Below, piece after piece: positions 9,122 through 18,850 of a DNA stretch of 49,195 nt (its first letter is position 1; every line of letters starts with the position of its first letter). This DNA comes from Belliella calami (GTDB lineage: Bacteria > Bacteroidota > Bacteroidia > Cytophagales > Cyclobacteriaceae). The stretch spans positions 1-49,195 of the forward strand of contig NZ_JAKZGS010000023.1 of NCBI RefSeq assembly GCF_022549695.1. The letters run 5' to 3'. The position numbers were made by a program, and so were the translations under genes. The notes under the pieces are model-generated. The model worked only from the letters and a program-made list of their open reading frames with translations. It was not told where the DNA came from and made no database searches.

Positions 9122-9210
9122 TTACACGTAGCCAAACAATACATTGTTGGATTCGAAACACATAAAACCTCGTTTGATCCAACGTGCAACATTGCGGATA
9201 CTCATATTAA
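9098..9210 (-). repeat. dispersed intergenic repeat, copy 1
   Basis: Contains GTATCCGCCTTCTTACACG followed by TAGCC and, further on, AACGTGCAACATT. The same order of blocks recurs in other gaps near 34643-34771 and 36428-36512. It abuts the phospholipase C stub. Confidence 0.5.
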
Positions 9211-9401
9211 ATAATGGGTTAAATATTAAACCTAAAAATTTCAAAACATTATTATTAAATCATGATATTTTTAAGATGTCACCTAATTCTTTTTGATTAA
9301 AAAGAAGATGGAGATAATTAATTCCTAAACCAAAGCATTTATCGATATAATATTTCCTTTTCTAATTTTTTTTCATAAAACCTTTCAATTTCTTTCTATT
9401 T

Positions 9402-9409
9402 TATTTTTG
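9402..9409 (+). promoter_or_regulatory. candidate -7 box of the SusC operon
   Basis: TATTTTTG matches TAnnTTTG and would give a leader of roughly 95 bases. A poor -33 element makes this tentative; the surrounding 300 bases hold no gene. Confidence 0.3.
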
Positions 9410-9510
9410 AATTTTAAAAACATTATTTAGATTTAGAAAAATCTTTCCATATCCTTATAAATCAAGCGAAAAGAGAAAGACCACTCATTTTATCAAAACC
9501 TTATTTAATT

Positions 9511-12435
9511 ATGAAGAAAAATTTATCTAGCATCATGCTTCTTTTGCTATTTCTATTTAATTGGGGAGCAAAAGCACAGTCTGTGCAAGTCACAGGGCAA
9601 GTATTGGACGCCCAATCATCAGAATCCCTTCCAGGTGTAAATGTATTGGTAAAAGGCAGTTCTATCGGAACAGTAACCGATATTGATGGAAAATTCAACA
9701 TCGAAGCTGCAAGTGGAAGCACCTTGGTTTTTTCATTTATTGGGTATAGCACTCAAGAGGTGAGATATACAGGACAATCTTCCCTTACCATTTCACTTTC
9801 TTCGGATACGAAAGATTTACAGGAAGTAATCGTAACAGGTTATGGAACTCAAAAAAGGGAAAACCTGACTGGTTCAATTGCCACTGTGAGTGGAGAAAAA
9901 CTTACGGATATCACATCTCCAAACATTGGCAACATGCTTCAAGGTAAAGTCGCCGGTGTAGATGTGGTAGCAAACTCTGGTGCTCCGGGTGCAACTCCCA
10001 CAATTAGGATAAGAGGCCGGTCTTCTATCAGATCTTCTGCTACACCTATCTGGGTTGTGGATGGAGTAATTTGGCATGATACACCTATATTGAACCCAAA
10101 TGATGTAGAGTCTATCTCTGTATTGAAAGATGCCGCTGCTGCAGCGCTATATGGTTCTAGAGGTGCCAATGGGGTAATTGTAGTGACGACAAAAGGCGCC
10201 AAAGCAGGCACAAGCAGCATTTCCCTAAATGTAAAAACTGGTGTCAGTATTTTCAATCGAAATGACTTTCAAGTAATGAATTCAAACCAGTTAGCTGATC
10301 TTTGGGATCAGTTCCCTAATACTAATGCAATTCCTGGCTGGTATGATGAATCTTTGAGAGAAAGAAATACCGATTGGCTAGACATTGGTACCCAAACTGG
10401 TCAAGTAAGGGATTACAACCTTTCATATTCCGGTACCACAGAAAGAGCAAGACTATTCACTGCTTTCAACTACTTCAATGAAACTGGGACAGTCAAAGGT
10501 GATACTTACGAAAGACTTTCTGCAAGGATAAATTATGATTATGACGTAAATGAAAAATTAACTTTCAAACCCAAACTAGCAGCGACTTATACGACAAATG
10601 ACAATGCCAGACACAGCATTTACGACATGTACAGAAACCTTCCTTGGGATCAACCTTTCAATGAAGTCGGTGCACCAATCAATACGCTTGCCCCAGGTGC
10701 CAATTGGAGAGGAAGAGATAACAGAAACTACCTCTATGACTTACAGTGGAATTATGGAAATTCAGCTACTTTCAATATCCTGAGCAATTTGGATTTCCAG
10801 TATGATATCAATGAATACCTATCTTTCATTTCTACTAACAACCTTACTTACTTCAATTCAGAGTCATTTGGCTATACTGATCCAAGATCCAATTCAGGCT
10901 TGGCAGACAATGGCAGAATGTCTGTTGGAATGAACAAAAGGATCACACGATTTACAAATCAGATGCTTTCTTATACAAGAACTTTTGACAAGCATTTTGT
11001 GAATGTATTGGCTGGATATGAATTCAATGACTATATCTTCAACAATGTTTCTGCAACTGGTAGAGGGATTGCAGCTGGTGCACAAGTAATCAGCAATGCG
11101 TCAGAACCACAAGCCATTGGCGGAACCAAAAACGACTATGCATTCCAATCTTACCTTTTGAACGCTAATTATTCTTACGAAAACAGATACAGTGCCCAAG
11201 CATCCTTCAGACGTGATGGAGCTTCTAGATTTGGTTCAAACAATAAGTATGGTAACTTCTTCTCTCTTAGTGGTGCATGGAATATTCACAATGAAGCATT
11301 CTTCAATGTTTCTTCTATCAACTATCTGAGAGCTAAAGTTGCTTACGGACAAGTAGGTAATACACCTGACAGCTTGTATCCACAATTTGAGCTTTTTTCC
11401 CTTAATGCGCAATACAATGGGATGCCTGCAGCTGTAGCTTCCGCACTTGGAAACCCAAACCTGACTTGGGAAAAAACTGCAGCTTCCAATTTTGGTATCG
11501 AATTAGGTTTATTCAATAGAATTGATTTCGCAGCTGAGTACTACATCAAAAATACCACTGATTTACTACACTTTGTACCACTTCCAAATATCTCTGGTTT
11601 TGATGGCTACTTCGACAATATCGGAAGTGTGATCAATAGAGGTCTTGAACTAACCTTAGGAGCTGATATTATCAAGAGCAATGGTGCCAACTGGAGATTG
11701 GATTTCAATATTGGTATGAACAGAAATGAAATTACCGAATTGTTTGAAAACAGAAGACAAATATCAGGTAACAGAATCATTGAAGTAGGAGAAGATATCG
11801 ATACTTGGTTTATGAGAAAGTGGGTCGGAGTAAATCCGGAAGATGGTACACCACTTTGGGAAAGAGTAGATCCTACTACAGGAGAAGTGACCCAAGTAGG
11901 AAACTACAACAACGCAACCTTACAAAAGGTTGGTACCTCAACTCCAAACTTCTTTGGTGGCTTGACTTCATCTTTTGATTACAGAGGCTTCTACTTAAAT
12001 GCAAATATGGCATTTACCCAAGGTGCTATGGTGTATCATAGTGCAAGAGAGACTTTTGACAGTGATGGAGCTTATCCTACTTACAACTATATGCAGCTTC
12101 AACCAGGCTGGTCAAGATGGTCTCCTGAAAATCCGAATGCTACTCACCCACAGCCGATTTTTGGTGGAAACAATGAAGCACATAGACCTTCTTCAAGATT
12201 TATCGAAGACGTGAGTTTCTTGAGGATTAGAAATATCACTGCTGGGTACAGGCTTCCAGTAAGTGTAGTTGAGAAATTAAAACTCACAGGCTTGGAAGTA
12301 TTTGTTTCCGGTGACAACCTATTCACTTTTACAAACTTCTCAGGTCTTGACCCTGAGGCTGCAATATATGGAGACACAGGGTCTCAATATCCACTTCCAA
12401 GAAGAGTTAGTGTTGGTTTGAACTTGAACTTCTAA
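9511..12435 (+). CDS. SusC/RagA-family TonB-linked outer-membrane protein
   Basis: The 974-residue protein is the outer-membrane channel of a SusCD glycan importer. A signal peptide ends near AKAQ (residue 23); a carboxypeptidase-D-like beta-sandwich follows (about 27-110, with GQVLDAQSSESLPGVNVLVKG-type start); the plug domain contains the SusC hallmark SVLKDAAAAALYGSRGA near residue 205; the rest is the 22-strand barrel ending in the aromatic FNLNF-type C-terminus (LNLNF). It is followed after 13 bases by SusD. The neighbouring GalNAc enzymes suggest GalNAc-containing oligosaccharides as cargo, which is inference from context only. Confidence 0.95.
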   Translation: MKKNLSSIMLLLLFLFNWGAKAQSVQVTGQVLDAQSSESLPGVNVLVKGSSIGTVTDIDGKFNIEAASGSTLVFSFIGYSTQEVRYTGQSSLTISLSSDTKDLQEVIVTGYGTQKRENLTGSIATVSGEKLTDITSPNIGNMLQGKVAGVDVVANSGAPGATPTIRIRGRSSIRSSATPIWVVDGVIWHDTPILNPNDVESISVLKDAAAAALYGSRGANGVIVVTTKGAKAGTSSISLNVKTGVSIFNRNDFQVMNSNQLADLWDQFPNTNAIPGWYDESLRERNTDWLDIGTQTGQVRDYNLSYSGTTERARLFTAFNYFNETGTVKGDTYERLSARINYDYDVNEKLTFKPKLAATYTTNDNARHSIYDMYRNLPWDQPFNEVGAPINTLAPGANWRGRDNRNYLYDLQWNYGNSATFNILSNLDFQYDINEYLSFISTNNLTYFNSESFGYTDPRSNSGLADNGRMSVGMNKRITRFTNQMLSYTRTFDKHFVNVLAGYEFNDYIFNNVSATGRGIAAGAQVISNASEPQAIGGTKNDYAFQSYLLNANYSYENRYSAQASFRRDGASRFGSNNKYGNFFSLSGAWNIHNEAFFNVSSINYLRAKVAYGQVGNTPDSLYPQFELFSLNAQYNGMPAAVASALGNPNLTWEKTAASNFGIELGLFNRIDFAAEYYIKNTTDLLHFVPLPNISGFDGYFDNIGSVINRGLELTLGADIIKSNGANWRLDFNIGMNRNEITELFENRRQISGNRIIEVGEDIDTWFMRKWVGVNPEDGTPLWERVDPTTGEVTQVGNYNNATLQKVGTSTPNFFGGLTSSFDYRGFYLNANMAFTQGAMVYHSARETFDSDGAYPTYNYMQLQPGWSRWSPENPNATHPQPIFGGNNEAHRPSSRFIEDVSFLRIRNITAGYRLPVSVVEKLKLTGLEVFVSGDNLFTFTNFSGLDPEAAIYGDTGSQYPLPRRVSVGLNLNF

Positions 12436-12448
12436 ATCAAAAACAATC

Positions 12449-14086
12449 ATGAAAAAATTAAGCTATATATTTATAATTTCCCTTGGAATCTTTGCTATAA
12501 CGTCTTGTGATATAGACAAATCCCCTTATGATTCCATCACTTCTGATGATCTTGCTCAATCAGAAACGAGTGCCATGAATGTAACCCTAGGTACTTACAG
12601 CAGAATGAAAGCTTGGACAGAAAATTGGCACAGGCTTTTCGAATACCCTGGAGACAATGTTGCTTTGAGTGGTACTACTTCAGATCCTTTGTTTTTTACT
12701 TATAATTACCAAAGAATCCCGAATGGAAGTAGAGCAGCTGGATTCTGGAGAAGTTCGTATCAAATTGCAGTATCAGCGAATCAGGTAATCGGAAATGTGG
12801 TAGAAGGAAGTTCAGAAAGCAACGACCAAATCTTGGCTGAAAACTACTATATCAGAGCCCTGATGCACTTTACGATGGTAAACATCTTTGGAAGACCTTA
12901 CAATCAAGGAGTAAATAATCCAGGTGTTCCGCTAAAACTTGATGCAGAACCATTGAATCACCCTACGAGATCTTCTGTGGGTGAAGTTTATGATCAGGTA
13001 GAAGCCGATTTGTTGAAAGCAGCTGCATTGTTTACTGAGAGCAAATCGAATGTTTTTGCATCAAAAGAAGCAGCTTGGGCATTATTATCAAGACTATATC
13101 TGTATAAAGAGGACAATCAAAAGGCTATTGAATACGCTGATTTGGTATTGAATTCAGGTAGATTTTCTTTAGTTCCTACTCAGACATTGGGTGATTACCC
13201 AAAACTTTCACCAGAAAGCAACACCGAAACCATCTTTGCGGTGAAGTTTGTGAGAGATGTTGATTATGAGTCAAATGGCTGGTATACAATCGGATCATTA
13301 TATGCCAATCTTCAAGGAGCTGGCTGGGGTGAATTGTATGCTTCAAGACCATATTTGGAGCTTGTAAGGGAATTTCCTGAAGATCAGAGAAACAACTTCA
13401 TCCTGCCATTTGTGGTGAATGAGGATATTACTTGGGGCTTTTATGTAAGGGATAATCTCAATTATGGATGGACACCTTTGACTCCTGTAGGCGATGGATT
13501 TGAATATACTCACAATGGTACTACCAAAACTGTGGAAACATCCCTAAATGAAAGAGGTGGAATCAGCTATTACATGGATACTGACGAAGGTCGAAAAAGA
13601 ATCCTCATAGACAAGCAGTTGGATCTTAGGAACAATTTCCCTAAGTACTTTATCACCAAATGCTCTGGCCAAGATGATCAAGCACACTTATGGTCACCAG
13701 TAGTATCAAGGCTAGCAGAGATGTATCTGAACAAAGCGGAAGCAGCGGCCAAATTGGGTCAAAATGCGGAAGCACTTGAATTGGTAAATGTAATCAGATC
13801 AAGAGCAGGTATTCCAGCCAATGGACTTTATACCATGGCTAACCTTGGTGGCAAATCTGTAATGGATGTGGTAATGGAAGAAAGAATGTTGGAATTGGCA
13901 TGGGAAGGGCATAGAAAAATGGATGTTTTCAGAAACGGAAAAACCATGGACAGAAGATACCCTGGCACTCACTTGGTAGGAAACAATCCTAAAACTATGA
14001 TTCAGCCAAATGACAATGCGATCATTGAATTTATTCCTGAAGCACAACTTCTTGTACATGAAGGATTGACACAAAATCCATCATAA
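12449..14086 (+). CDS. SusD/RagB-family glycan-binding lipoprotein
   Basis: The 545-residue surface lipoprotein is the lid of the SusC channel. The lipobox ending at Cys20 (ITSC) is followed by acidic residues (DIDKS), the usual surface-export context in Bacteroidota. The TPR-like helical core includes the YIRALMHFTMVNIFG block (about 135), AAWALLSRLYLYKED (about 212) and the C-terminal signature RMLELAWEGHRKMDVFR (about 475). A strong terminator follows the stop, so the next gene is probably transcribed by read-through or its own promoter. Confidence 0.94.
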   Translation: MKKLSYIFIISLGIFAITSCDIDKSPYDSITSDDLAQSETSAMNVTLGTYSRMKAWTENWHRLFEYPGDNVALSGTTSDPLFFTYNYQRIPNGSRAAGFWRSSYQIAVSANQVIGNVVEGSSESNDQILAENYYIRALMHFTMVNIFGRPYNQGVNNPGVPLKLDAEPLNHPTRSSVGEVYDQVEADLLKAAALFTESKSNVFASKEAAWALLSRLYLYKEDNQKAIEYADLVLNSGRFSLVPTQTLGDYPKLSPESNTETIFAVKFVRDVDYESNGWYTIGSLYANLQGAGWGELYASRPYLELVREFPEDQRNNFILPFVVNEDITWGFYVRDNLNYGWTPLTPVGDGFEYTHNGTTKTVETSLNERGGISYYMDTDEGRKRILIDKQLDLRNNFPKYFITKCSGQDDQAHLWSPVVSRLAEMYLNKAEAAAKLGQNAEALELVNVIRSRAGIPANGLYTMANLGGKSVMDVVMEERMLELAWEGHRKMDVFRNGKTMDRRYPGTHLVGNNPKTMIQPNDNAIIEFIPEAQLLVHEGLTQNPS

Positions 14087-14090
14087 ATCA

Positions 14091-14127
14091 AAATGGTCTA
14101 GAGAGTTGAATCTCTAGACCATTTTTT
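14091..14127 (+). terminator. Rho-independent terminator after SusD
   Basis: Arms AAATGGTCTAGAGA and TCTCTAGACCATTT are perfectly complementary over 14 bases with a six-base loop, followed by T residues. Confidence 0.88.
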
Positions 14128-14197
14128 TACCCAAAAATCAAAATTTGAGGAAATATCCAAAAAAAATCGATTTTAACAATCGAAACCTTGATGGATT

Positions 14198-14249
14198 GGT
14201 CGGTGAGGACACCGACCAAGGTGCTGATTGGTCGGTGAGGACACTGACC
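14198..14249. repeat. tandem hairpin repeat (two units)
   Basis: GGTCGGTGAGGACACCGACC (14198-14217) recurs at 14230-14249 with one change, at a 32-base period. Each unit is an 8-base stem with an AGGA loop. A related hairpin lies at 16330-16349, so the DUF3472 gene is flanked by this family. Confidence 0.75.
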
Positions 14250-14311
14250 AAGGGGATGAAGGAAACCAACCAAGGTGATAAAATAATTTTCTCAATATTA
14301 ATTTTATAATC

Positions 14312-16078
14312 ATGCAAAAAAATATGCAATTATTCTTAATGCTTCTCCTTGCTTTTTCTTCTTGCAAAGATCCGGAAGACAATGTACCTGTGGATAATAA
14401 TTATGACAATGAAGTCACGATTCCTCTAGGAGGTAACACTTATCAAGTATCGGGTTCAGTTTCAGAACCTATCAACCAAAATGGGATTTCAAGCTGGACT
14501 GACAACAATACTGTTTACAATGTTTTTGTAAAAACAACCGGTGCACAATCTATCGGTGTGATTCTCAATATCGAAAACCAACCTGATCAAGCTACCATCA
14601 AAGTCAAAATTGGGGAGACCGAAAAAGAGGTAACCATTGAAAACAATACCTCTGGAGAAATCAAAGTTGGAGATTTTGAATTTAAGCAAGGATATGAAAA
14701 AATTGAATTGACTGGTGTTTCCAAAACCGGGGATAATTTCGCTAAAATCAGAGATATTATTTTAGAACATTCAGGTGATATCAATGCTGAATATGTCAAA
14801 AACAATGATGACAACAATTTTTACTGGGGAAGACGTGGCCCTTCTGTTCATTTGGGATATCAAGTTCCTGAAGGCAAAGATTACCAATGGTTTTACAATG
14901 AAATGACAATTCCAGAAGGTGAAGATCCTTTGGGTTCATATTTCATGGCAAATGGATTTGGTGAAGGATATTTTGGGATTCAGGTAAATTCCGAAACGGA
15001 AAGAAGGGTTCTATTTTCTGTTTGGAGTCCATATGTCACAGACAATCCAAATGATATCCCTGAGGATGAAAGAATAATTGTTCTCAAAAAAGGTGAAGAA
15101 GTTTACACGGGTGAGTTTGGCAATGAAGGATCAGGAGGTCAGAGTTATTTGAGATTCAATTGGGTAGCTGGCAACACTTATAAATTCATCAATTCTGTGG
15201 AACCTGATGGAAATGGAAATACGATCTATACAGGTTACTTCTATGCACCAGAGGTAGGTGAATGGCAAATCATCGCAAGCTTCAAAAGACCGAAAACCGA
15301 TACCTGGTATAAAAGACCACATTCGTTTTTGGAGAATTTCAATCAAAACTATGGCCATATTGGAAGAAAAGTTCACTATGACAATCAATGGATTAGGTCT
15401 ACAGAAGGTGAATGGACGGAGTTGACCGAAGCTAGGTTTACGGGTGATGCCATTGCTACTATTGGTTTCAGGATGGATTATGCAGGCGGATCCGATGAGG
15501 GGAAATTCTTCCTTCAGAACTGTGGGTTCTTTGACCAAAACATAACCTTGAACAGCATGCACTCAAGATCTGCCAACAATCAGACTCCACAAATTGACTT
15601 TGAATTTTTGGAGACACTTGGGGTAGAAGTAATAGCACCAGAAAAAATTGATGAAGCGGATAAAACCAATTGGACAATTGTGGATTTCAGTTCTGAAGAG
15701 ACATCAGGTGAGGGAGATACAGGTAGGGCAAATGATGTGATTGACGGGGATCTGACTACTTATTGGCATAGCAGATGGTCATCTGATGCTGCATCATATC
15801 CACATCATTTTACAGTGGATATGTCAGAAAATAAGGAAGTTGAAGGATTTGTGATCTCACAGAGAAATGGCTCAAGGAAAATCAAAGATTTCAAGATCTA
15901 TGTAAGCCAAGACAATGAAAACTGGACAACATTGGTTGATAGCCAATTGCTCAATGATGCGTCCCAGCAAGTGAAGAATCTCGATGAAAAGACAACTTTC
16001 AGATACTTCAAATTTGAAGGTCTGAATGCACATGATGGACAGCAATTTGGCGCTCTTGCCGAAATCGGGGTTTACTAA
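14312..16078 (+). CDS. DUF3472/DUF5077 lipoprotein with F5/8 type C domain
   Basis: The 588-residue protein starts with a short lipoprotein signal ending at Cys18 (LLAFSSC, then KDPEDN). The first part (about 45-155) is a DUF5077-like beta domain, the middle (about 160-425) matches DUF3472 with GRRGPSVHLGYQVP and the GYFGIQVNSETERRVLFSVW-type block, and the C-terminus (about 450-588) is a discoidin/F5-8C carbohydrate-binding domain with DGDLTTYWHSRW. It is probably a surface glycan-binding protein of the SusCD system. It could start at the second Met (residue 5). Catalytic activity has not been assigned to DUF3472. A terminator follows. Confidence 0.87.
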   Translation: MQKNMQLFLMLLLAFSSCKDPEDNVPVDNNYDNEVTIPLGGNTYQVSGSVSEPINQNGISSWTDNNTVYNVFVKTTGAQSIGVILNIENQPDQATIKVKIGETEKEVTIENNTSGEIKVGDFEFKQGYEKIELTGVSKTGDNFAKIRDIILEHSGDINAEYVKNNDDNNFYWGRRGPSVHLGYQVPEGKDYQWFYNEMTIPEGEDPLGSYFMANGFGEGYFGIQVNSETERRVLFSVWSPYVTDNPNDIPEDERIIVLKKGEEVYTGEFGNEGSGGQSYLRFNWVAGNTYKFINSVEPDGNGNTIYTGYFYAPEVGEWQIIASFKRPKTDTWYKRPHSFLENFNQNYGHIGRKVHYDNQWIRSTEGEWTELTEARFTGDAIATIGFRMDYAGGSDEGKFFLQNCGFFDQNITLNSMHSRSANNQTPQIDFEFLETLGVEVIAPEKIDEADKTNWTIVDFSSEETSGEGDTGRANDVIDGDLTTYWHSRWSSDAASYPHHFTVDMSENKEVEGFVISQRNGSRKIKDFKIYVSQDNENWTTLVDSQLLNDASQQVKNLDEKTTFRYFKFEGLNAHDGQQFGALAEIGVY

Positions 16079-16091
16079 ATTCATAAAAAAG

Positions 16092-16122
16092 GGGGTGGCG
16101 AGTAATTGCCACCCCTTTTTTT
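16092..16122 (+). terminator. Rho-independent terminator after the DUF3472 gene
   Basis: GGGGTGGC and GCCACCCC form a perfect 8-base stem with an eight-base loop and a seven-T run; the A run before it makes it usable in both directions. Confidence 0.88.
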
Positions 16123-16329
16123 GAATTTATTTTTTACACATTAAACCCATAGCCCCGATTGCAGTGGAAATCCTTTTTTGAGAGGAACGAACAAAAAAGA
16201 TTGTAACGGAAAGCGGGAAATAGCTCCAAAAAAATCAGTACTTATAACTAGCTAAAAACATAGCAATTTTCCATCTACCACCCATGTCCTGTGTACTCAC
16301 AGAACATTCAAATAAACTACTAGGATTTC

Positions 16330-16349
16330 GGTCTGTGAGGACACAGACC
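16330..16349. repeat. AGGA-loop hairpin repeat, third copy
   Basis: GGTCTGTGAGGACACAGACC has the same 8-base stem and AGGA loop as the pair at 14198-14249, with compensated stem changes (G-C to T-A). The rest of the 364-base gap 16079-16442 holds two terminators and nothing else recognised. Confidence 0.7.
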
Positions 16350-16372
16350 GAGGTAAAGAGGTAAAATTCAAC

Positions 16373-16407
16373 AAAAAAACACCGAAGAAAACCCCGGTGC
16401 CTTTTTT
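16373..16407 (-). terminator. terminator of the minus-strand GalNAc operon
   Basis: On the minus strand CACCG and CGGTG pair around a ten-base loop and are followed by seven T; the hairpin is also flanked by T on the plus strand. It lies 36 bases after the GH109 stop. Confidence 0.65.
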
Positions 16408-16442
16408 CAACTAAACTAATTTACCCTATTAACAAATCATAT

Positions 16443-17852
16443 TTACACTATTACTTTTGTGGTACCGCCACCATTGAGCGTGATATCCAAAGGTTTATTG
16501 GTTTTCCATGAACCACTGGTGAAGTCAGGTACATCGATAGAATTGGATCTATGGGCCACAGACCACTCACTCAAAGGTGATAGGGCCGACCATGATGCTG
16601 CATCATAGACATCTTGATCCAAAGGAAGTCCATTCCTTAGGCAATCGACCAATCGCCACTCCATCATGAAATCCATTCCTCCATGACCTCCGATATTTTT
16701 GGCCAACTCCCCTACTTTCTTCACAATCTCCGGAGTGTATTTTTCCTGTAATACTTTCATTTCATCGTCTTTGATCCACCCATGACCACTGGATATCTTC
16801 TGCATTGGATATTTCTGGGCAAAGGCCTTTGTACCACTCAATGCATGAAGTCTAGAATATGGCCTAGGTGAAGTCACATCGTGTTGGATCATCATAGATT
16901 TGCCATGCTTGGTCCTTACAATAGTAGTGTTGATGTTTCCACCAAATTTCTTTTCTACAAATGAGGAATAGAAATTATCCTTCTCTGCCAACTCTCTCGC
17001 TTTGTCAGCCATGTGGAAATCTGCCGAAGACAAAGATGTCAAGTAATCCATTTGGTCTCCTCTGTTGATATCCAAAAGTTGGGCAATCGGGCCTAGCCCA
17101 TGGGTTGCGTACAAGTTTCCATCTCTATAATTTTCCTTCAATCTCCACATATCTTCATACGCATTTTTGGCAAAATTCAAGTCCAATAGATCATGAATGT
17201 ATGCTCCTTCTGCATGGAGAATATCACCAAAGAATCCATCTCTTGCCATATTCAAGGTCATCAGTTCAAAGAAATCATAGCAGCAATTTTCCAACATCAT
17301 GCAATGCTTCTGGGTCTTTTCGGAAGTCTCTACGAGTTGCCAACATTCCTCTAAAGTCTTGGCAGCAGGGACTTCTACAGCTGCATGTTTTCCTGCCTCC
17401 ATGGCATAGACAGCCATCGGAGTGTGCCAATCCCACGGAGTGGCGATATAGACCAAATCCAAATCATCACGATCCACCATCTTTTTCCATGCATAGGCAC
17501 TTCCTGAATATTTCTCAGGTTTGTGGGCAGTGTTTTCCAATGACTTGGCAATTTTGTCCACTTTCTCAGGTACTAGGTCACAAATAGCAATGATCTCTAC
17601 TCCTTCTATTTTGCTCATCCTATTGACAGCCCCTGGGCCTCGCATCCCAAGACCTATGAAGCCAACTCTCACTTTGTCCAATTTGGGAGCAGCAAATCCA
17701 CTCATGTTGAAATGTTGGATGCGTTTCCTTTTGATCATTTCTGGAAGTCTCTCCATTTCTTCGGCAGACTTAAAGCTGCTCATACCTGTTCCGATCAAAC
17801 CCAATCCGGCCAATCCAGATAATTTGAGGAAGTCTCTTCTATTATTGCTCAT
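16443..17852 (-). CDS. GH109-type alpha-N-acetylgalactosaminidase
   Basis: The 469-residue protein is a Tat-exported Gfo/Idh/MocA-fold enzyme of the GH109 glycosidase type, which uses a tightly bound NAD to oxidise C3 and eliminate the glycoside, releasing terminal alpha-GalNAc. The Tat signal NRRDFLK is at residues 4-10, the Rossmann motif GLGMRG at 67-72. GH109-type blocks include YATHGLGPIAQLL, the ENCCYDFFEL stretch, GGHGGMDFMMEWRLV and the C-terminal DVYDAASWSALSPLSE with SVAHRSNS. I chose ATG 17852 because it starts the Tat signal; an in-frame ATG at 17909 would overlap the previous gene. It is last in the operon, 22 bases after the amidohydrolase. Confidence 0.85.
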   Translation of the reverse strand: MSNNRRDFLKLSGLAGLGLIGTGMSSFKSAEEMERLPEMIKRKRIQHFNMSGFAAPKLDKVRVGFIGLGMRGPGAVNRMSKIEGVEIIAICDLVPEKVDKIAKSLENTAHKPEKYSGSAYAWKKMVDRDDLDLVYIATPWDWHTPMAVYAMEAGKHAAVEVPAAKTLEECWQLVETSEKTQKHCMMLENCCYDFFELMTLNMARDGFFGDILHAEGAYIHDLLDLNFAKNAYEDMWRLKENYRDGNLYATHGLGPIAQLLDINRGDQMDYLTSLSSADFHMADKARELAEKDNFYSSFVEKKFGGNINTTIVRTKHGKSMMIQHDVTSPRPYSRLHALSGTKAFAQKYPMQKISSGHGWIKDDEMKVLQEKYTPEIVKKVGELAKNIGGHGGMDFMMEWRLVDCLRNGLPLDQDVYDAASWSALSPLSEWSVAHRSNSIDVPDFTSGSWKTNKPLDITLNGGGTTKVIV

Positions 17853-17874
17853 GGTTATTTTTGATATGGTTAAA

Positions 17875-18849
17875 TTAAAATTTGTACATTTTCCTTGCAT
17901 TCTCGACAAAAAGCTTCCTGTTTACCTCCTCAGGAAGCTCCAAGCCAGTAAATTCCCCCTTAAATTCTGGTGCTGTCATTTTGTTGTTCGTAGTGAAATA
18001 CTCCTGATGATATTCCCACAATGATTCGAACCTTTGAGCACATTGAACCTCGGTCAAAGAACCATCGTCTATCACATCCGAACCATAGATAATCCTATCC
18101 TGGTATTTGATGAAAAACTCCCTTACTTTTTCTCTGTCAACCATACTTTGAAGCTGAACATGGCAAATTCTTTCTGCCAGATCAACATGGAAGTTGGGAT
18201 ACAAATCAAGCCTTTTGGCAACTTCATCAAGATTCCATTCCATGCTTCCGAGATGTGCCCCGACAAAAACCAAATCCTTATGCTTTGCCAAAACCCTATC
18301 TCTTGCTGCTATTTGTGCATCATGATTTGGGACTTTTTGATTCAAATACATGTGGTATTCTGGATGATGAGTGAAGTATTCCCTATCGGAATCAACAGAC
18401 ATCTGATCCAATGGCAGCCAGCAGTTTTTGGGTTCACCGATATGGCCTATCATTGGGACTTTTTGTTCCGCCAAATACTTATAAATCGGGTCTAACCTTT
18501 GATCATCTGCAAGTAAATAGGTTCCGTCATTTTCTTGCAAAGCCATTCCAAAATTTTTCCAGATTTTGATGGCTGTAGCACCATTGGAAATTGTTTTTTT
18601 GATTTGGTTTAGCGCTTTGTTGATCCATTGATCCGAACCAAAGCCAGCTGATTCAAAAGACCCTATGTACCTCACTTGGTTAGGATATTTTTGCTTTAGT
18701 TCCAAGACTACAGCTTCCTGCTTTTCCAATGATTCAAAGAATGGAATATCAGTATTGATGGACACAAATGCGGCTCCTTTCTCCAAGGCCTTTTCTAACT
18801 TTGCTTCGGAGTTGGTATTCAAATGACAGTGTGCATCAATCAAGTTCAT
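17875..18849 (-). CDS. amidohydrolase (COG2159-like), candidate amino-sugar-phosphate deacetylase
   Basis: The 324-residue TIM-barrel metallohydrolase shows DAHCHL (metal His7, His9), KIWKNFG (possible carboxylated Lys95/98), HIGEP (His136), VGAHLG (His199) and YGSD (Asp258), the usual metal set of Amidohydrolase_2. No signal peptide is present, so it acts in the cytosol. It lies one base after the aldolase gene, inside the symporter-AgaS-kinase operon. The pathway needs a GalNAc-6-phosphate deacetylase and no NagA/AgaA homologue is in the window, so this is the best candidate by elimination. Lactonase or decarboxylase activity, common in COG2159, remains possible. Confidence 0.75.
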   Translation of the reverse strand: MNLIDAHCHLNTNSEAKLEKALEKGAAFVSINTDIPFFESLEKQEAVVLELKQKYPNQVRYIGSFESAGFGSDQWINKALNQIKKTISNGATAIKIWKNFGMALQENDGTYLLADDQRLDPIYKYLAEQKVPMIGHIGEPKNCWLPLDQMSVDSDREYFTHHPEYHMYLNQKVPNHDAQIAARDRVLAKHKDLVFVGAHLGSMEWNLDEVAKRLDLYPNFHVDLAERICHVQLQSMVDREKVREFFIKYQDRIIYGSDVIDDGSLTEVQCAQRFESLWEYHQEYFTTNNKMTAPEFKGEFTGLELPEEVNRKLFVENARKMYKF

Positions 18850-18850
18850 C

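Noticed and set aside
14198-14249. Possible CRISPR array
   Set aside because: Only two units at a 32-base period with 12-base spacers; hairpin symmetry and lack of cas genes fit a REP-like repeat.
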